Below, piece by piece: positions 38,333 to 47,159 of a DNA stretch of 64,000 bases. Within the stretch, counting starts at the first letter, position 1, and each line of letters opens with the position of its first letter. The position numbers were made by a program, and so were the translations under genes. Origin of the DNA: CAWUEX02 sp963921305 (GTDB lineage: Bacteria > Pseudomonadota > Alphaproteobacteria > Rhodospirillales > Rhodospirillaceae). The stretch is from the NCBI GenBank assembly GCA_963921305.4, contig CAWUEX030000002.1, positions 2,790,001 through 2,854,000 of the forward strand. The letters are read 5' to 3'. The notes under the pieces were generated by a model. The model was not told the DNA's origin and made no database searches. It saw nothing but the letters and a program-made list of their open reading frames with translations.

Positions 38333-39175
38333 ATGGCACTTAAATCCTACAAGCCAATGACCAACGGGATGCGGGGACTTGTCCTCGTCGACCGGTCTGA
38401 TCTGTACAAGGGCGCTCCGGTCAAGCAGTTGACCGAAGGCATGACCAAGTCCGGTGGGCGTAACAACACCGGGCGTATCACCACGCGCCATATCGGCGGT
38501 GGCCACAAGCGCCGCTACCGCAAGATCGACTTCAAGCGCACCAAGTTCGATGTCGCTGCAACGGTAGAGCGTTTGGAGTACGACCCCAACCGCACCGCAT
38601 TCATTGCGCTTATCAAGTATGACGACGGCGAGCAGGCCTACATTTTGGCGCCGCAGCGTCTTCAGGTCGGCGACAAGGTGGTTGCCTCTGAGCAGGCCGA
38701 TATCAAGCCGGGCAACGCGATGCCGCTGAAGAACATGCCGGTCGGCACAATCATTCACAACGTCGAGATGAAAGCCGGCAAGGGCGCTCAGATCGCCCGT
38801 TCCGCGGGCTGCTACGCGCAGCTCATCGGTAAGGACGGTGGCTACGCACAGCTGCGCTTGTCGTCGGGCGAGCTGCGCCTCGTGCGCGGTGAGTGCATGG
38901 CATCGGTCGGTGCCGTGTCCAACCCGGACAATCAAAACGTCAAACTCGGCAAGGCTGGCCGCAAGCGCTGGATGGGTGTCCGCCCAACCGTGCGCGGCGT
39001 GGTGATGAACCCGGTCGATCACCCCCACGGTGGCGGTGAAGGCAAGACCTCGGGTGGCCGTCACCCCGTCACCCCTTGGGGCAAGCCGACCAAAGGTAAG
39101 AAAACGCGGTCCAACAAGCGCACGGACGGACTCATCATGCGCAGTCGGCACCTGGCGAAGAAAAAGCGTAAGTAA
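38333..39175 (+). CDS. rplB: 50S ribosomal protein L2
   Basis: A 280-residue primary rRNA-binding protein needed for subunit joining. GGRNNTGRITTRHIGGGHKR near the start and RGVVMNPVDHPHGGGEGKT with the conserved histidine loop near residue 225 are present. It lies 4 bases after rplW. Confidence 0.99.
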   Translation: MALKSYKPMTNGMRGLVLVDRSDLYKGAPVKQLTEGMTKSGGRNNTGRITTRHIGGGHKRRYRKIDFKRTKFDVAATVERLEYDPNRTAFIALIKYDDGEQAYILAPQRLQVGDKVVASEQADIKPGNAMPLKNMPVGTIIHNVEMKAGKGAQIARSAGCYAQLIGKDGGYAQLRLSSGELRLVRGECMASVGAVSNPDNQNVKLGKAGRKRWMGVRPTVRGVVMNPVDHPHGGGEGKTSGGRHPVTPWGKPTKGKKTRSNKRTDGLIMRSRHLAKKKRK

Positions 39176-39187
39176 CGGAGGGCGCTC

Positions 39188-39466
39188 GTGGTTCGTTCTG
39201 TTTGGAAAGGTCCGTTCGTCGACGGCTATCTGCTGAAAAAAGCAGAAGCTGCGCGTGCGTCTGGCCGCAATGACGTGATCAAGATTTGGTCGCGGCGCTC
39301 AACGATCCTGCCGCAGTTTGTCGGCCTGACGTTCGGCGTTCACAACGGTCATAAGTTCGTGCCCGTGTTGGTGACCGAAAACATGATCGGTCACAAGTTT
39401 GGCGAATTCGCTCCGACGCGGACTTATTACGGCCACGCCGCCGACAAGAAAGCGAAGAGGGGTTAG
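39188..39466 (+). CDS. rpsS: 30S ribosomal protein S19
   Basis: A 92-residue head protein that contacts the A-site finger. RSVWKGPFVDGYLLKKAEAA and RRSTILPQFVGLTFGVHNG are diagnostic. It uses a GTG start, with GGAG 9 bases upstream, and lies 2 bases before rplV. Confidence 0.98.
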   Translation: MVRSVWKGPFVDGYLLKKAEAARASGRNDVIKIWSRRSTILPQFVGLTFGVHNGHKFVPVLVTENMIGHKFGEFAPTRTYYGHAADKKAKRG

Positions 39467-39468
39467 GT

Positions 39469-39849
39469 ATGGGTAAGCCCAGCAAAGAGCGCCGTCTCAG
39501 CGACACCGAAGCGCGCGCCTTCTCCCGCTCCATTCGCGTCAGCCCTCAAAAGTTGAACGTGGTTGCGCAAAGCATCCGCGGCAAGTCAGCGGAAGCGGCT
39601 TTGGCGCAACTCAGCTTCTCGACCCGCCGCATCGCGCAGGACGTGAAGCGTGTGCTGGAATCGGCCATCGCCAATGCTGAAAACAATCATCAGCTCGACG
39701 TTGATAGCCTGGTCGTCGCCGAGGCCTTCGTCGGCAAAAGTTTAACCATGAAACGCTGGCGTCCGCGCGCCCGCGGCCGTGTCGGCCGTATCGTTAAGCC
39801 GTTCAGCAATCTCACAATCGTCGTGCGTGAGCGCGAGGAGGCCGTTTAA
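39469..39849 (+). CDS. rplV: 50S ribosomal protein L22
   Basis: A 126-residue protein with a tunnel-lining hairpin (KRWRPRARGRVGRIVKPFSN). No erythromycin-type deletion is seen in that loop. The stop overlaps the rpsC start by one base (TAATG). Confidence 0.98.
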   Translation: MGKPSKERRLSDTEARAFSRSIRVSPQKLNVVAQSIRGKSAEAALAQLSFSTRRIAQDVKRVLESAIANAENNHQLDVDSLVVAEAFVGKSLTMKRWRPRARGRVGRIVKPFSNLTIVVREREEAV

Positions 39850-40529
39850 TGGGTCAGAAAGTTAATCCGATTGGTCTGCGGTTGGGTATCAACCGGACCT
39901 GGGACTCGCGCTGGTACGCCGGTAAGGACACTTATGCCGGACTGCTGCACGAAGACCTGGAGATCCGCAAATACCTGACCAAGCGCCTGGCCCAAGCCGG
40001 CGTGGCCAAGATCATTATCGAGCGTCCGGCCAAAAAGGCCCGCGTCACCATTCATACGGCCCGCCCGGGTGTGGTGATCGGCAAGAAAGGCCAGGACATC
40101 GAGAACATGCGCAAGGATCTGCAGAAGATGACAGGCAACGAGGTCAGCCTGAACATCGTCGAGATCCGCAAGCCCGAGATTGACGCCCAGTTGGTGGCCG
40201 AGAACATCGCCCAGCAGCTTGAGCGCCGTGTCGCGTTCCGCCGCGCCATGAAACGTGCTGTGCAGGCAGCCATGCGCCTCGGTGCCGGTGGCATTCGTAT
40301 CAACTGTGCCGGCCGTCTGGGTGGCGCGGAAATCGCCCGCACGGAATGGTATCGCGAAGGCCGCGTGCCCTTGCACACCCTGCGCGCCGACATCGATTAC
40401 GGCGAGGGCAGTGCGCACACCACCTACGGCGTCTGTGGCGTCAAGGTGTGGGTCTACAAAGGCGACATCATGGAACACGACCCGATGGCCCAGGATCGTC
40501 GGTCGCAGGATCAAGCTGCCCGCAACTAA
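39849..40529 (+). CDS. rpsC: 30S ribosomal protein S3
   Basis: A 226-residue protein at the mRNA entry channel. GQKVNPIGLRLGINRTWDSR opens it, the KH domain has GVVIGKKGQDIENM, and the C-terminal domain includes GRLGGAEIARTEWYREGRVP. It overlaps rplV by one base. Confidence 0.98.
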   Translation: MGQKVNPIGLRLGINRTWDSRWYAGKDTYAGLLHEDLEIRKYLTKRLAQAGVAKIIIERPAKKARVTIHTARPGVVIGKKGQDIENMRKDLQKMTGNEVSLNIVEIRKPEIDAQLVAENIAQQLERRVAFRRAMKRAVQAAMRLGAGGIRINCAGRLGGAEIARTEWYREGRVPLHTLRADIDYGEGSAHTTYGVCGVKVWVYKGDIMEHDPMAQDRRSQDQAARN

Positions 40530-40559
40530 CGCGGCAGATGTGTTGAAGGAAGGTTCGGG

Positions 40560-40979
40560 ATGTTAAGTCCGAAGCGTACAAAGTTTAGAAAGGCCCACAA
40601 GGGACGCATTCGGGGTGTTGCCCAGTCCGGCAACCAGCTGAACTTCGGCGCCTACGGGTTGAAGGCGCTGCAGCCGGAACGCGTTACGGCGCGCCAGATC
40701 GAAGCCGCCCGCCGGGCCATGACCCGTCACATGAAACGTCAAGGCCGCGTCTGGATCCGCGTCTTCCCGGACGTGCCTGTGTCGCAGAAGCCGGCGGAAG
40801 TCCGCCAGGGTAAGGGTAAAGGCTCGCCGGAATACTGGGCCTGCCGCGTCAAGCCCGGCCGCATCATGTTTGAAGTGGACGGCGTGTCCGAAGACGTGGC
40901 GCGCCAAGCGTTCGCACTCGCTGCGGCGAAGCTGCCGATCAAAACCAAATTCGTCGCCCGTATCGGGGCGGAGGGCTAA
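40560..40979 (+). CDS. rplP: 50S ribosomal protein L16
   Basis: A 139-residue protein near the A-site tRNA elbow. LSPKRTKFRKAHKGRIRG and GRVWIRVFPDVPVSQKPAEV are diagnostic; the arginine after VPVSQKPAEV, hydroxylated in some bacteria, is present (RQGKGKG). It follows rpsC by 30 bases and precedes rpmC by 3. Confidence 0.98.
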   Translation: MLSPKRTKFRKAHKGRIRGVAQSGNQLNFGAYGLKALQPERVTARQIEAARRAMTRHMKRQGRVWIRVFPDVPVSQKPAEVRQGKGKGSPEYWACRVKPGRIMFEVDGVSEDVARQAFALAAAKLPIKTKFVARIGAEG

Positions 40980-40982
40980 GCC

Positions 40983-41192
40983 ATGGCAAAAGCTGAAGAA
41001 CTACGCGCGAAGAGCGATGACGAGCTGTCCAATCGTCTGCTTGAGCTCAAGAAGGAACAGTTCAACCTGCGTTTCCAGCAGGCCTCGGGTCAGTTGGAAA
41101 ACACGGCGCAGTTTGGCCAGGTCCGCCGCGAGATCGCGCAGATCAAAACTATTCTGCACAGCCGCGGCGACGCTGCCGGTGCGCAGGCCTAA
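40983..41192 (+). CDS. rpmC: 50S ribosomal protein L29
   Basis: A 69-residue helical-hairpin protein beside the tunnel exit. LRAKSDDELSNRLLELKKEQ and NTAQFGQVRREIAQIKTIL match the family. It lies 3 bases after rplP and 10 before rpsQ. Confidence 0.97.
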   Translation: MAKAEELRAKSDDELSNRLLELKKEQFNLRFQQASGQLENTAQFGQVRREIAQIKTILHSRGDAAGAQA

Positions 41193-41202
41193 GGAGAGAA
41201 CG

Positions 41203-41442
41203 ATGCCGAAACGTATTCTGCAAGGGGTCGTTGTCAGCGACAAGCAAGACAAAACGATTGTCGTGAAGGTCGAGCGCCGCATTCAGCACCCGCTTTATAA
41301 GAAGTTCATCAAGCGTTCGAAGAAGTACTCGGCGCACGATGAAAGCAACACCTGCAAGGTCGGTGACATTGTTCGCATTCGTGAGTGTGCGCCGATTTCG
41401 AAAAACAAGTCATGGGAATTGGTTGCGGACGCAGCCGAGTAA
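41203..41442 (+). CDS. rpsQ: 30S ribosomal protein S17
   Basis: A 79-residue OB-fold protein that binds 16S rRNA early in assembly. MPKRILQGVVVSDKQDKTIV and HPLYKKFIKRSKKYSAHDE are diagnostic. AGGAG stands about 5 bases before the ATG; an in-frame upstream region overlapping rpmC is not part of the gene. Confidence 0.97.
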   Translation: MPKRILQGVVVSDKQDKTIVVKVERRIQHPLYKKFIKRSKKYSAHDESNTCKVGDIVRIRECAPISKNKSWELVADAAE

Positions 41443-41477
41443 CCAGGCCGAAGAACGTAGTTTAAGGACGTAATGTC

Positions 41478-41846
41478 ATGATTCAGATGCAAACAAATCT
41501 GGACGTTGCCGATAACTCAGGGGCGCGGCGGGTTCAGTGCATCAAGGTCCTGGGCGGGTCGAAGCGCCGCTGGGCCAGTGTTGGTGACGTGATTGTGGTC
41601 TCCGTTAAGGAGGCCATTCCCCGTGGCCGCGTCAAGAAGGGCGATATCCATCGCGCCGTCATCGTACGCACGGCCAAGGAAGTGCGCCGTCCGGACGGCA
41701 CGGCGATCCGCTTTGACCGCAACGCCGCTGTGCTGATCAGCAAAACCAATGAGCCGATCGGCACGCGTATCTTCGGACCGGTGACCCGCGAACTGCGCTC
41801 CAAGGCGTTCATGAAGATCGTCTCATTGGCGCCGGAGGTGCTGTAA
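41478..41846 (+). CDS. rplN: 50S ribosomal protein L14
   Basis: A 122-residue subunit-interface protein. MIQMQTNLDVADNSGARRVQ and RFDRNAAVLISKTNEPIGTR match the family. It begins the spc part of the cluster, though no promoter separates it from rpsQ. It overlaps rplX by one base. Confidence 0.98.
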   Translation: MIQMQTNLDVADNSGARRVQCIKVLGGSKRRWASVGDVIVVSVKEAIPRGRVKKGDIHRAVIVRTAKEVRRPDGTAIRFDRNAAVLISKTNEPIGTRIFGPVTRELRSKAFMKIVSLAPEVL

Positions 41847-42160
41847 TGGCCAGTAAGTTCAAAAAGGGCGACAAGGTCGTCGTGTTGACCGGCCGCGATA
41901 AGGGCAAGACCGGCGATATCGTCAAGGCGTTGCCGCAGGAAGATCGCGTCATTGTCCAGGGCGTTAATGTTGTTAAGCGCCACCAGGCCCCCTCGGCCAC
42001 GGCTGCCGGCGGCATCGTTGAGAAAGAAGCGTCGATCCACGTGTCCAACATCGCGATCGTCGACCCCAAGGATAACGTTGCCACGCGCGTCGGTTTCCGC
42101 ACGCTCGAGAACGGCGACAAAGTCCGGTACGCCAAGCGTTCCGGCGAAGTGATTGATTGA
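41846..42160 (+). CDS. rplX: 50S ribosomal protein L24
   Basis: A 104-residue assembly-initiator protein with a KOW motif (FKKGDKVVVLTGRDKGKTGD). The segment VNVVKRHQAPSATAAGGIVE is also typical. The start overlaps the rplN stop by one base and rplE follows 8 bases later. Confidence 0.98.
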   Translation: MASKFKKGDKVVVLTGRDKGKTGDIVKALPQEDRVIVQGVNVVKRHQAPSATAAGGIVEKEASIHVSNIAIVDPKDNVATRVGFRTLENGDKVRYAKRSGEVID

Positions 42161-42168
42161 GGCTGGTC

Positions 42169-42717
42169 ATGACCGAACCGCGTTTGCGTCAACATTATAA
42201 CGACGTCGTCAAGCCGCAGCTCCGGGAAGCGTTCTCCTACAAGAATGCCATGGAGGTGCCGAAGATTGAGAAGATCGTCATCAACATGGGTGTCGGCGAG
42301 GCCTCGCAGGATCGTAAAAAGATCGAAGGGGCGGTGTCTGATCTCAGCAAGATTGCCGGACAAAAGCCGGTCATCACCCGCGCTAAAAAGTCGATTGCCG
42401 GCTTCAAGCTGCGCGACGGCATGATGGTCGGTACCTCCGTGACCCTGCGCCGTGCCCGCATGTACGAATTTCTTGATCGTCTGGTCACGATCGCGCTGCC
42501 GCGTGTGCGCGATTTCCGCGGCCTGAACGGCAAGGCCTTCGATGGCCAGGGCAACTACAACATGGGTCTTAAGGAACAGATCGTTTTTCCTGAAATCGAC
42601 TATGACCAAGTGGATAAGGTCCGGGGCATGAACATCACCATTTGCACGACGGCAAAGACCGACGAAGAAGCTAAGGCGCTTCTCGAAGGGTTCGACTTGC
42701 CGTTCCGTCAATCGTAA
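42169..42717 (+). CDS. rplE: 50S ribosomal protein L5
   Basis: A 182-residue protein of the central protuberance that binds 5S rRNA. IEKIVINMGVGEASQDRKKI and GVTLRR-like segment GTSVTLRRARMYEFLDRLV are present. The ATG at 42169 has GAGG about 6 bases upstream; a TTG 12 bases earlier overlaps rplX and is not preferred. Confidence 0.98.
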   Translation: MTEPRLRQHYNDVVKPQLREAFSYKNAMEVPKIEKIVINMGVGEASQDRKKIEGAVSDLSKIAGQKPVITRAKKSIAGFKLRDGMMVGTSVTLRRARMYEFLDRLVTIALPRVRDFRGLNGKAFDGQGNYNMGLKEQIVFPEIDYDQVDKVRGMNITICTTAKTDEEAKALLEGFDLPFRQS

Positions 42718-42734
42718 GCCGGGAGCTCGCTAAC

Positions 42735-43040
42735 ATGGCTAAAAAGAGCGCAGTTCAAAGAGATAAGAAACGCCGCCGCATGGCAGCGCAGCAGGCCGAG
42801 CGCCGCGCCGAACTTAAGGCGCTGGTGATGGACCGCAATGCGTCGCCGGAGGAACGCTTCGAAGCGTCCTTAAAGCTGGCGACGTTGCCGCGCAACGGCT
42901 CGAAAGTCCGTATTCACAACCGCTGCGAAGTGACAGGTCGTCCGCGCGGTGTTTATCGCAAGTTTAAGCTTGGCCGCGTGATGCTGCGTGAGCTGGCCTC
43001 CAAGGGTCAGATTCCCGGCATGGTTAAGTCGAGCTGGTAA
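42735..43040 (+). CDS. rpsN: 30S ribosomal protein S14 (long, zinc-free type)
   Basis: A 101-residue S14 of the long type. It lacks the CxxC zinc pairs of the short form and has only one cysteine (HNRCEVTGRPRGVYRKF). It lies 17 bases after rplE and 12 before rpsH. Confidence 0.98.
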   Translation: MAKKSAVQRDKKRRRMAAQQAERRAELKALVMDRNASPEERFEASLKLATLPRNGSKVRIHNRCEVTGRPRGVYRKFKLGRVMLRELASKGQIPGMVKSSW

Positions 43041-43052
43041 GGAGAGATAACC

Positions 43053-43451
43053 GTGGCTTTATCCGATCCCATCGGCGATACACTGACACGTATCCGCAAC
43101 GGTCAGCGGGCGCGCAAAAGCGCTGTTACTGCGCCTGCGTCCAAATTGCGCGAGAACGTTTTGGGCGTGCTGCAGCGTGAAGGCTACATCCGTGGCTTCG
43201 AGCGCTACAACGTGCGTCCCGGTGTCGACGAACTCCGTATCGAACTGAAGTACAACGAAGGCGAGCCTGTCATCAGCCGTATCACGCGTGTGTCCAAGCC
43301 GGGCCGCCGTGTCTACGCCAAGATCAAGGACCTGCCGCGCGTGTACAACGGTCTTGGTATTTCCATCCTGTCCACGCCACAGGGCGTGATGTCAGACCAC
43401 GAAGCCCGCGACGCGAATGTCGGTGGCGAAGTGCTCTGCCAGATCTTCTAG
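43053..43451 (+). CDS. rpsH: 30S ribosomal protein S8
   Basis: A 132-residue central-domain protein; in E. coli it represses the spc operon. DPIGDTLTRIRNGQRARKSA and STPQGVMSDHEARDANVGGE are diagnostic. It starts with GTG, preceded by GGAGAG. Confidence 0.98.
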   Translation: MALSDPIGDTLTRIRNGQRARKSAVTAPASKLRENVLGVLQREGYIRGFERYNVRPGVDELRIELKYNEGEPVISRITRVSKPGRRVYAKIKDLPRVYNGLGISILSTPQGVMSDHEARDANVGGEVLCQIF

Positions 43452-43462
43452 AGGCAGCTGTC

Positions 43463-43996
43463 ATGTCACGTGTTGGAAAATATCCGGTCTCTATCCCTGA
43501 CGGCGTCACCGTCACGCAGGATGGCAACAAGCTCACCGCCAAGGGTAAACGCGGCGAGTTGTCCTACCTGACGTCCGATGAAATCGAGGCCATCATCGCT
43601 GATAACGAGATCACGGTGAAGCCGCGCACCAAGAGCAAGCTGGCGCGCACCATGTGGGGCACAACACGCTCGCTGATCGAGAATATGATGATCGGAGTCA
43701 GTGAAGGGTTCACCAAAACACTCGAGATCGAAGGCGTTGGCTATCGCGCGCAGGCGCAAGGCAAGACTTTGGTTCTCAGCCTTGGGTTCTCCCATGACGT
43801 CAATTTCCCGGTGCCTGAGGGCATTGAGATTAAGACGCCACAGCCGACCCAGATCGACATCACTGGCGCGGATCGGCAGAAGGTCGGCCAGGTTGCGGCG
43901 GAAATTCGTGCCTATCGTCCACCCGAGCCTTACAAGGGCAAGGGCGTGCGGTATGCCGGCGAATACATCCTGCGCAAAGAAGGTAAGAAGAAGTAA
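43463..43996 (+). CDS. rplF: 50S ribosomal protein L6
   Basis: A 177-residue protein near the sarcin-ricin loop. SRVGKYPVSIPDGVTVTQDG and the C-terminal PPEPYKGKGVRYAGEYILRK are family hallmarks. It lies 11 bases after rpsH. Confidence 0.98.
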   Translation: MSRVGKYPVSIPDGVTVTQDGNKLTAKGKRGELSYLTSDEIEAIIADNEITVKPRTKSKLARTMWGTTRSLIENMMIGVSEGFTKTLEIEGVGYRAQAQGKTLVLSLGFSHDVNFPVPEGIEIKTPQPTQIDITGADRQKVGQVAAEIRAYRPPEPYKGKGVRYAGEYILRKEGKKK

Positions 43997-44007
43997 GGGC
44001 ACGCAAG

Positions 44008-44370
44008 ATGACAAACGCTCTCAAGCTGTTCAATCGCCGCAAGCAGCGCAATCGTGCGAAGATCCGCAAGATTCGCTCGAAGTTGCCGCGTCTGTCGGTG
44101 TTCCGTTCGGGACGGCACATCTACGCCCAGGTGATCAACGACGTCGACGGCAAAACCGTCGCCGCCGCATCCTCGGTGGAAGCGGATGTTGCCAAGCAGG
44201 CGCCCAAGGGATGCACCATGGAAGCCGCGCAGCTCGTCGGCAAAACCGTTGCCGAACGGGCTAAGACTGCTGGCGTCACCTCTGTAGTGTTTGACCGCGG
44301 TGGATACAAATATCACGGACGCGTTAAGGCGTTGGCTGACGCCGCGCGTGAAGGTGGCCTGTCGTTCTAA
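44008..44370 (+). CDS. rplR: 50S ribosomal protein L18
   Basis: A 120-residue 5S rRNA-binding protein. KIRSKLPRLSVFRSGRHIYA and VVFDRGGYKYHGRVKALADA match the family. It lies 11 bases after rplF and 26 before rpsE. Confidence 0.98.
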   Translation: MTNALKLFNRRKQRNRAKIRKIRSKLPRLSVFRSGRHIYAQVINDVDGKTVAAASSVEADVAKQAPKGCTMEAAQLVGKTVAERAKTAGVTSVVFDRGGYKYHGRVKALADAAREGGLSF

Positions 44371-44396
44371 CGGCTGGCCCAGAAAGGACTAAACAT

Positions 44397-44978
44397 ATGG
44401 CACGTTCACCACAAAACGCCGACAAGCGTGATCGGGATAAAGACGACGATATCGTCGATAAACTGGTCCACATCAATCGTGTCGCCAAGGTGGTTAAAGG
44501 CGGACGCCGGTTTGCCTTCGCCGCGCTTGTGGTCGTCGGCGACATGAAAGGCCGTGTTGGGTTCGGTTCGGGTAAGGCCCGTGAAGTGCCAGAAGCGATC
44601 CGCAAGGCAACCGAGCAGGCCAAGCGCACGCTGATTCGTGTCCCGCTGCGTGAGGGGCGCACGCTGCATCACGACATCAAAGGCAAATACGGTGCTGGCA
44701 AGGTCGTGCTGCGCACGGCCCCGCCGGGAACTGGCATCATCGCCGGTGGTCCGATGCGCGCGGTGTTCGAAACCATGGGTGTCCAGGATGTCGTTGCCAA
44801 GAGCCAGGGCTCTAACAACCCGTACAACATGGTGAAGGCGACGTTCGAGGCCCTGAAGGGTCTCCGGTCACCCCGTATGATCGCGGCCAAGCGCGGCAAG
44901 AAGGTGGCTGACATCGTCGGGCGCCGTGAAGACGCGGCCCAAACCCGTGATGAAGCAGCCGCTCAGGAGGCCTCGTAA
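44397..44978 (+). CDS. rpsE: 30S ribosomal protein S5
   Basis: A 193-residue protein important for fidelity and mRNA unwinding. VVKGGRRFAFAALVVVGDMK and the spectinomycin-loop region are standard; GTGIIAGGPMRAVFETMGVQ is diagnostic. A short polar tail extends the C-terminus (about 166 residues in E. coli). It overlaps rpmD by one base (TAATG). Confidence 0.98.
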   Translation: MARSPQNADKRDRDKDDDIVDKLVHINRVAKVVKGGRRFAFAALVVVGDMKGRVGFGSGKAREVPEAIRKATEQAKRTLIRVPLREGRTLHHDIKGKYGAGKVVLRTAPPGTGIIAGGPMRAVFETMGVQDVVAKSQGSNNPYNMVKATFEALKGLRSPRMIAAKRGKKVADIVGRREDAAQTRDEAAAQEAS

Positions 44979-45181
44979 TGGCAGCCAAGAAAAAGGCGAG
45001 TGCAACCGTCACAGTTACGCAGATCGGCAGTCCGATCGGCCGTCACAAGTCACAGCGCGAAACACTCAAGGGCCTGGGCCTGAATAAAATGCATCGCACA
45101 CGGACGCTGGAAGATACCCCGTCGGTTCGCGGCATGATCAATAAGGTCCAACACCTCGTTCGGGTTGAAACGGCGGACTAG
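44978..45181 (+). CDS. rpmD: 50S ribosomal protein L30
   Basis: A 67-residue protein. VTQIGSPIGRHKSQRETLKG and MHRTRTLEDTPSVRGMINKV match the family. Slightly longer at the N-terminus (AAKKKASAT). It overlaps rpsE by one base; rplO follows after 65 bases. Confidence 0.97.
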   Translation: MAAKKKASATVTVTQIGSPIGRHKSQRETLKGLGLNKMHRTRTLEDTPSVRGMINKVQHLVRVETAD

Positions 45182-45246
45182 GGCACCGGGATACTAGGGC
45201 CGCCGCTTAATCAAGGTGCCGGGGTGCGGCATCAGGAAGGTACGAA

Positions 45247-45792
45247 ATGCAGTTGAATCAATTACGGGATAAGCCGGGCGCAACCAAGAAGCGCACGCGC
45301 GTCGGCCGGGGCGCCGGGTCTGGCAAAGGTAAGACCGCCGGACGTGGCTACAAAGGCCAGAAGTCCCGCTCGGGTGTATCCATTACCGGGTTCGAAGGCG
45401 GGCAAATGCCCATTTACCGCCGCTTGCCGAAGCGCGGTTTCAATGCCATGAATCGGGCGGAATACGCTGTGGTCAATATTGGCCGTATTCAAAAAGCCAT
45501 TGATGATGGCCGCTTGGATGGCGGCAAGCCGGTTGACGGTGCGGCACTTGAAGCCGCCGGTTTGGTAAGGACCCGCCGTGACGGCGTGCGCTTGTTGGCC
45601 ACCGGCGAGTTGAAAGCAAAGGTCTCCATCACGGTTGATTATGCCTCCGAAGCCGCGAAGGCAGCGGTCGAAAAGGCGGGGGGCAGTGTCACCGTGACGG
45701 CCGCACCGAAGCCTGAGAAAGAGCCCCAAAAAACCAATAAGAAAGACAAAAAGGCTAAGAGCGAGTCCCAAACCGAAGAGGGTGGTGAGTAA
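45247..45792 (+). CDS. rplO: 50S ribosomal protein L15
   Basis: A 181-residue late-assembly protein. LNQLRDKPGATKKRTRVGRG and GFEGGQMPIYRRLPKRGF are diagnostic. The last 27 residues are a Lys/Glu-rich tail (EKEPQKTNKKDKKAKSES) longer than in E. coli (144 residues in total). It lies 5 bases before secY. Confidence 0.97.
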   Translation: MQLNQLRDKPGATKKRTRVGRGAGSGKGKTAGRGYKGQKSRSGVSITGFEGGQMPIYRRLPKRGFNAMNRAEYAVVNIGRIQKAIDDGRLDGGKPVDGAALEAAGLVRTRRDGVRLLATGELKAKVSITVDYASEAAKAAVEKAGGSVTVTAAPKPEKEPQKTNKKDKKAKSESQTEEGGE

Positions 45793-45797
45793 CCTCT

Positions 45798-47159
45798 ATG
45801 GCCTCAGCTGCCGATCAGATTGCCGCCAATGTTAACTTTGGCGTGTTTGCCAAAGCCACCGACCTGAAGCGTCGGATCTGGTTTACCCTCTTCGCGCTGA
45901 TCGTTTACCGCATGGGTACGTTTATTACCTTGCCGGGCATCGACCCGCAGGTGATGAACGATATCATGGCCCAACAGAGCGCCGGTGTGCTCGGCATGTT
46001 CGATGTGTTTGCCGGCGGCGCGCTGTCGCGCATGAGCATCTTTGCGCTCAATATCATGCCCTACATTTCTGCGGCCATCATCATGCAGCTTCTGGCGGCG
46101 GTGAACCCGACCGTGGAGCAAATGAAAAAAGAGGGTGTGAGCGGCCGCATCAAGATGAATCAGTACACCCGCTATCTTACGGTGGGTATTTGTATCTTGC
46201 AGGCGCTCGGTATCGCGTCTGGCTTGGAGGGCGCGACCAGTTCCACCGGCGCGCCAGCCGTGCTCAACCCCGGCCTGTTCTTCAAGTTCACCACCGTTAT
46301 TACCTTGGTCGGCGGCACTATGTTCCTGGTGTGGCTGGGTGAACAAATCAGTGAACGCGGGATCGGGCAGGGCATCTCCATGCTGATTTTCGCCGGCATC
46401 ATCGCCGGTCTTCCCGGTGCTATCGCGCAGACGCTGGAACTTGGCCGCACCGGTGCGATGTCACCCATGCTGATCGTCGGACTCGGTGTCGGGATCGTCG
46501 CAACGATCTACTTCATCTGTTTCATCGAGCTCGCCCAGCGCCGCATCATCGTCCAGTATCCCAAGCGTCAAGTCGGCAATAAAATGTTCGGCGGTGAGAA
46601 CTCTCACCTGCCGCTCAAGATCAACACTGCCGGTGTTATCCCGGCGATCTTTGCCAGCTCAATCCTGTTGATGCCGCTCACAGTTGTCGGTTTGCAGGGC
46701 GGCACGATCGACCCTGGCGCCGAGGGCGGGTTCATGAACACCATCACCGTTCTGTTGGGCCGGGGTCAGCCGCTTTATCTATTGTTCTACTCCGCCGGGA
46801 TCGCGTTCTTCGCCTTCTTCTACACCGCGTTGGTGTTCAATCCTGCTGACACTGCAGAAAACCTGCGCAAGTACGGCGGTTTTATACCTGGTATCCGGCC
46901 CGGTAAGAACACAGCGGAATATCTCGACTACGTGCTCACCCGCTTGACCACGGTCGGCAGCATCTACCTCATTATCGTGTGTTTGCTGCCCGAGCTTTTG
47001 ATCTCGCGCATGAACGTCACGTTTTACTTTGGCGGTACCAGCCTGCTGATCGTCGTCAACGTTACGCTCAACACCATGCAGCAGATTCAATCACACCTGC
47101 TTGCCCACCAGTACGAGGGTCTGATCAAGAAATCCAAGATCAGGGGGCGAAATCGATGA
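45798..47159 (+). CDS. secY: Preprotein translocase subunit SecY
   Basis: The 453-residue channel protein with ten membrane helices. Landmarks are RIWFTLFALIVYRMGTFITL (helix 1), the plug region after it, ISAAIIMQLLAAVNP, and PKRQVGNKMFGGENSHLPLK (loop before helix 7). The C-terminal loop KKSKIRGRN is present. The stop overlaps adk by 4 bases (ATGA), so the two are coupled. Confidence 0.99.
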   Translation: MASAADQIAANVNFGVFAKATDLKRRIWFTLFALIVYRMGTFITLPGIDPQVMNDIMAQQSAGVLGMFDVFAGGALSRMSIFALNIMPYISAAIIMQLLAAVNPTVEQMKKEGVSGRIKMNQYTRYLTVGICILQALGIASGLEGATSSTGAPAVLNPGLFFKFTTVITLVGGTMFLVWLGEQISERGIGQGISMLIFAGIIAGLPGAIAQTLELGRTGAMSPMLIVGLGVGIVATIYFICFIELAQRRIIVQYPKRQVGNKMFGGENSHLPLKINTAGVIPAIFASSILLMPLTVVGLQGGTIDPGAEGGFMNTITVLLGRGQPLYLLFYSAGIAFFAFFYTALVFNPADTAENLRKYGGFIPGIRPGKNTAEYLDYVLTRLTTVGSIYLIIVCLLPELLISRMNVTFYFGGTSLLIVVNVTLNTMQQIQSHLLAHQYEGLIKKSKIRGRNR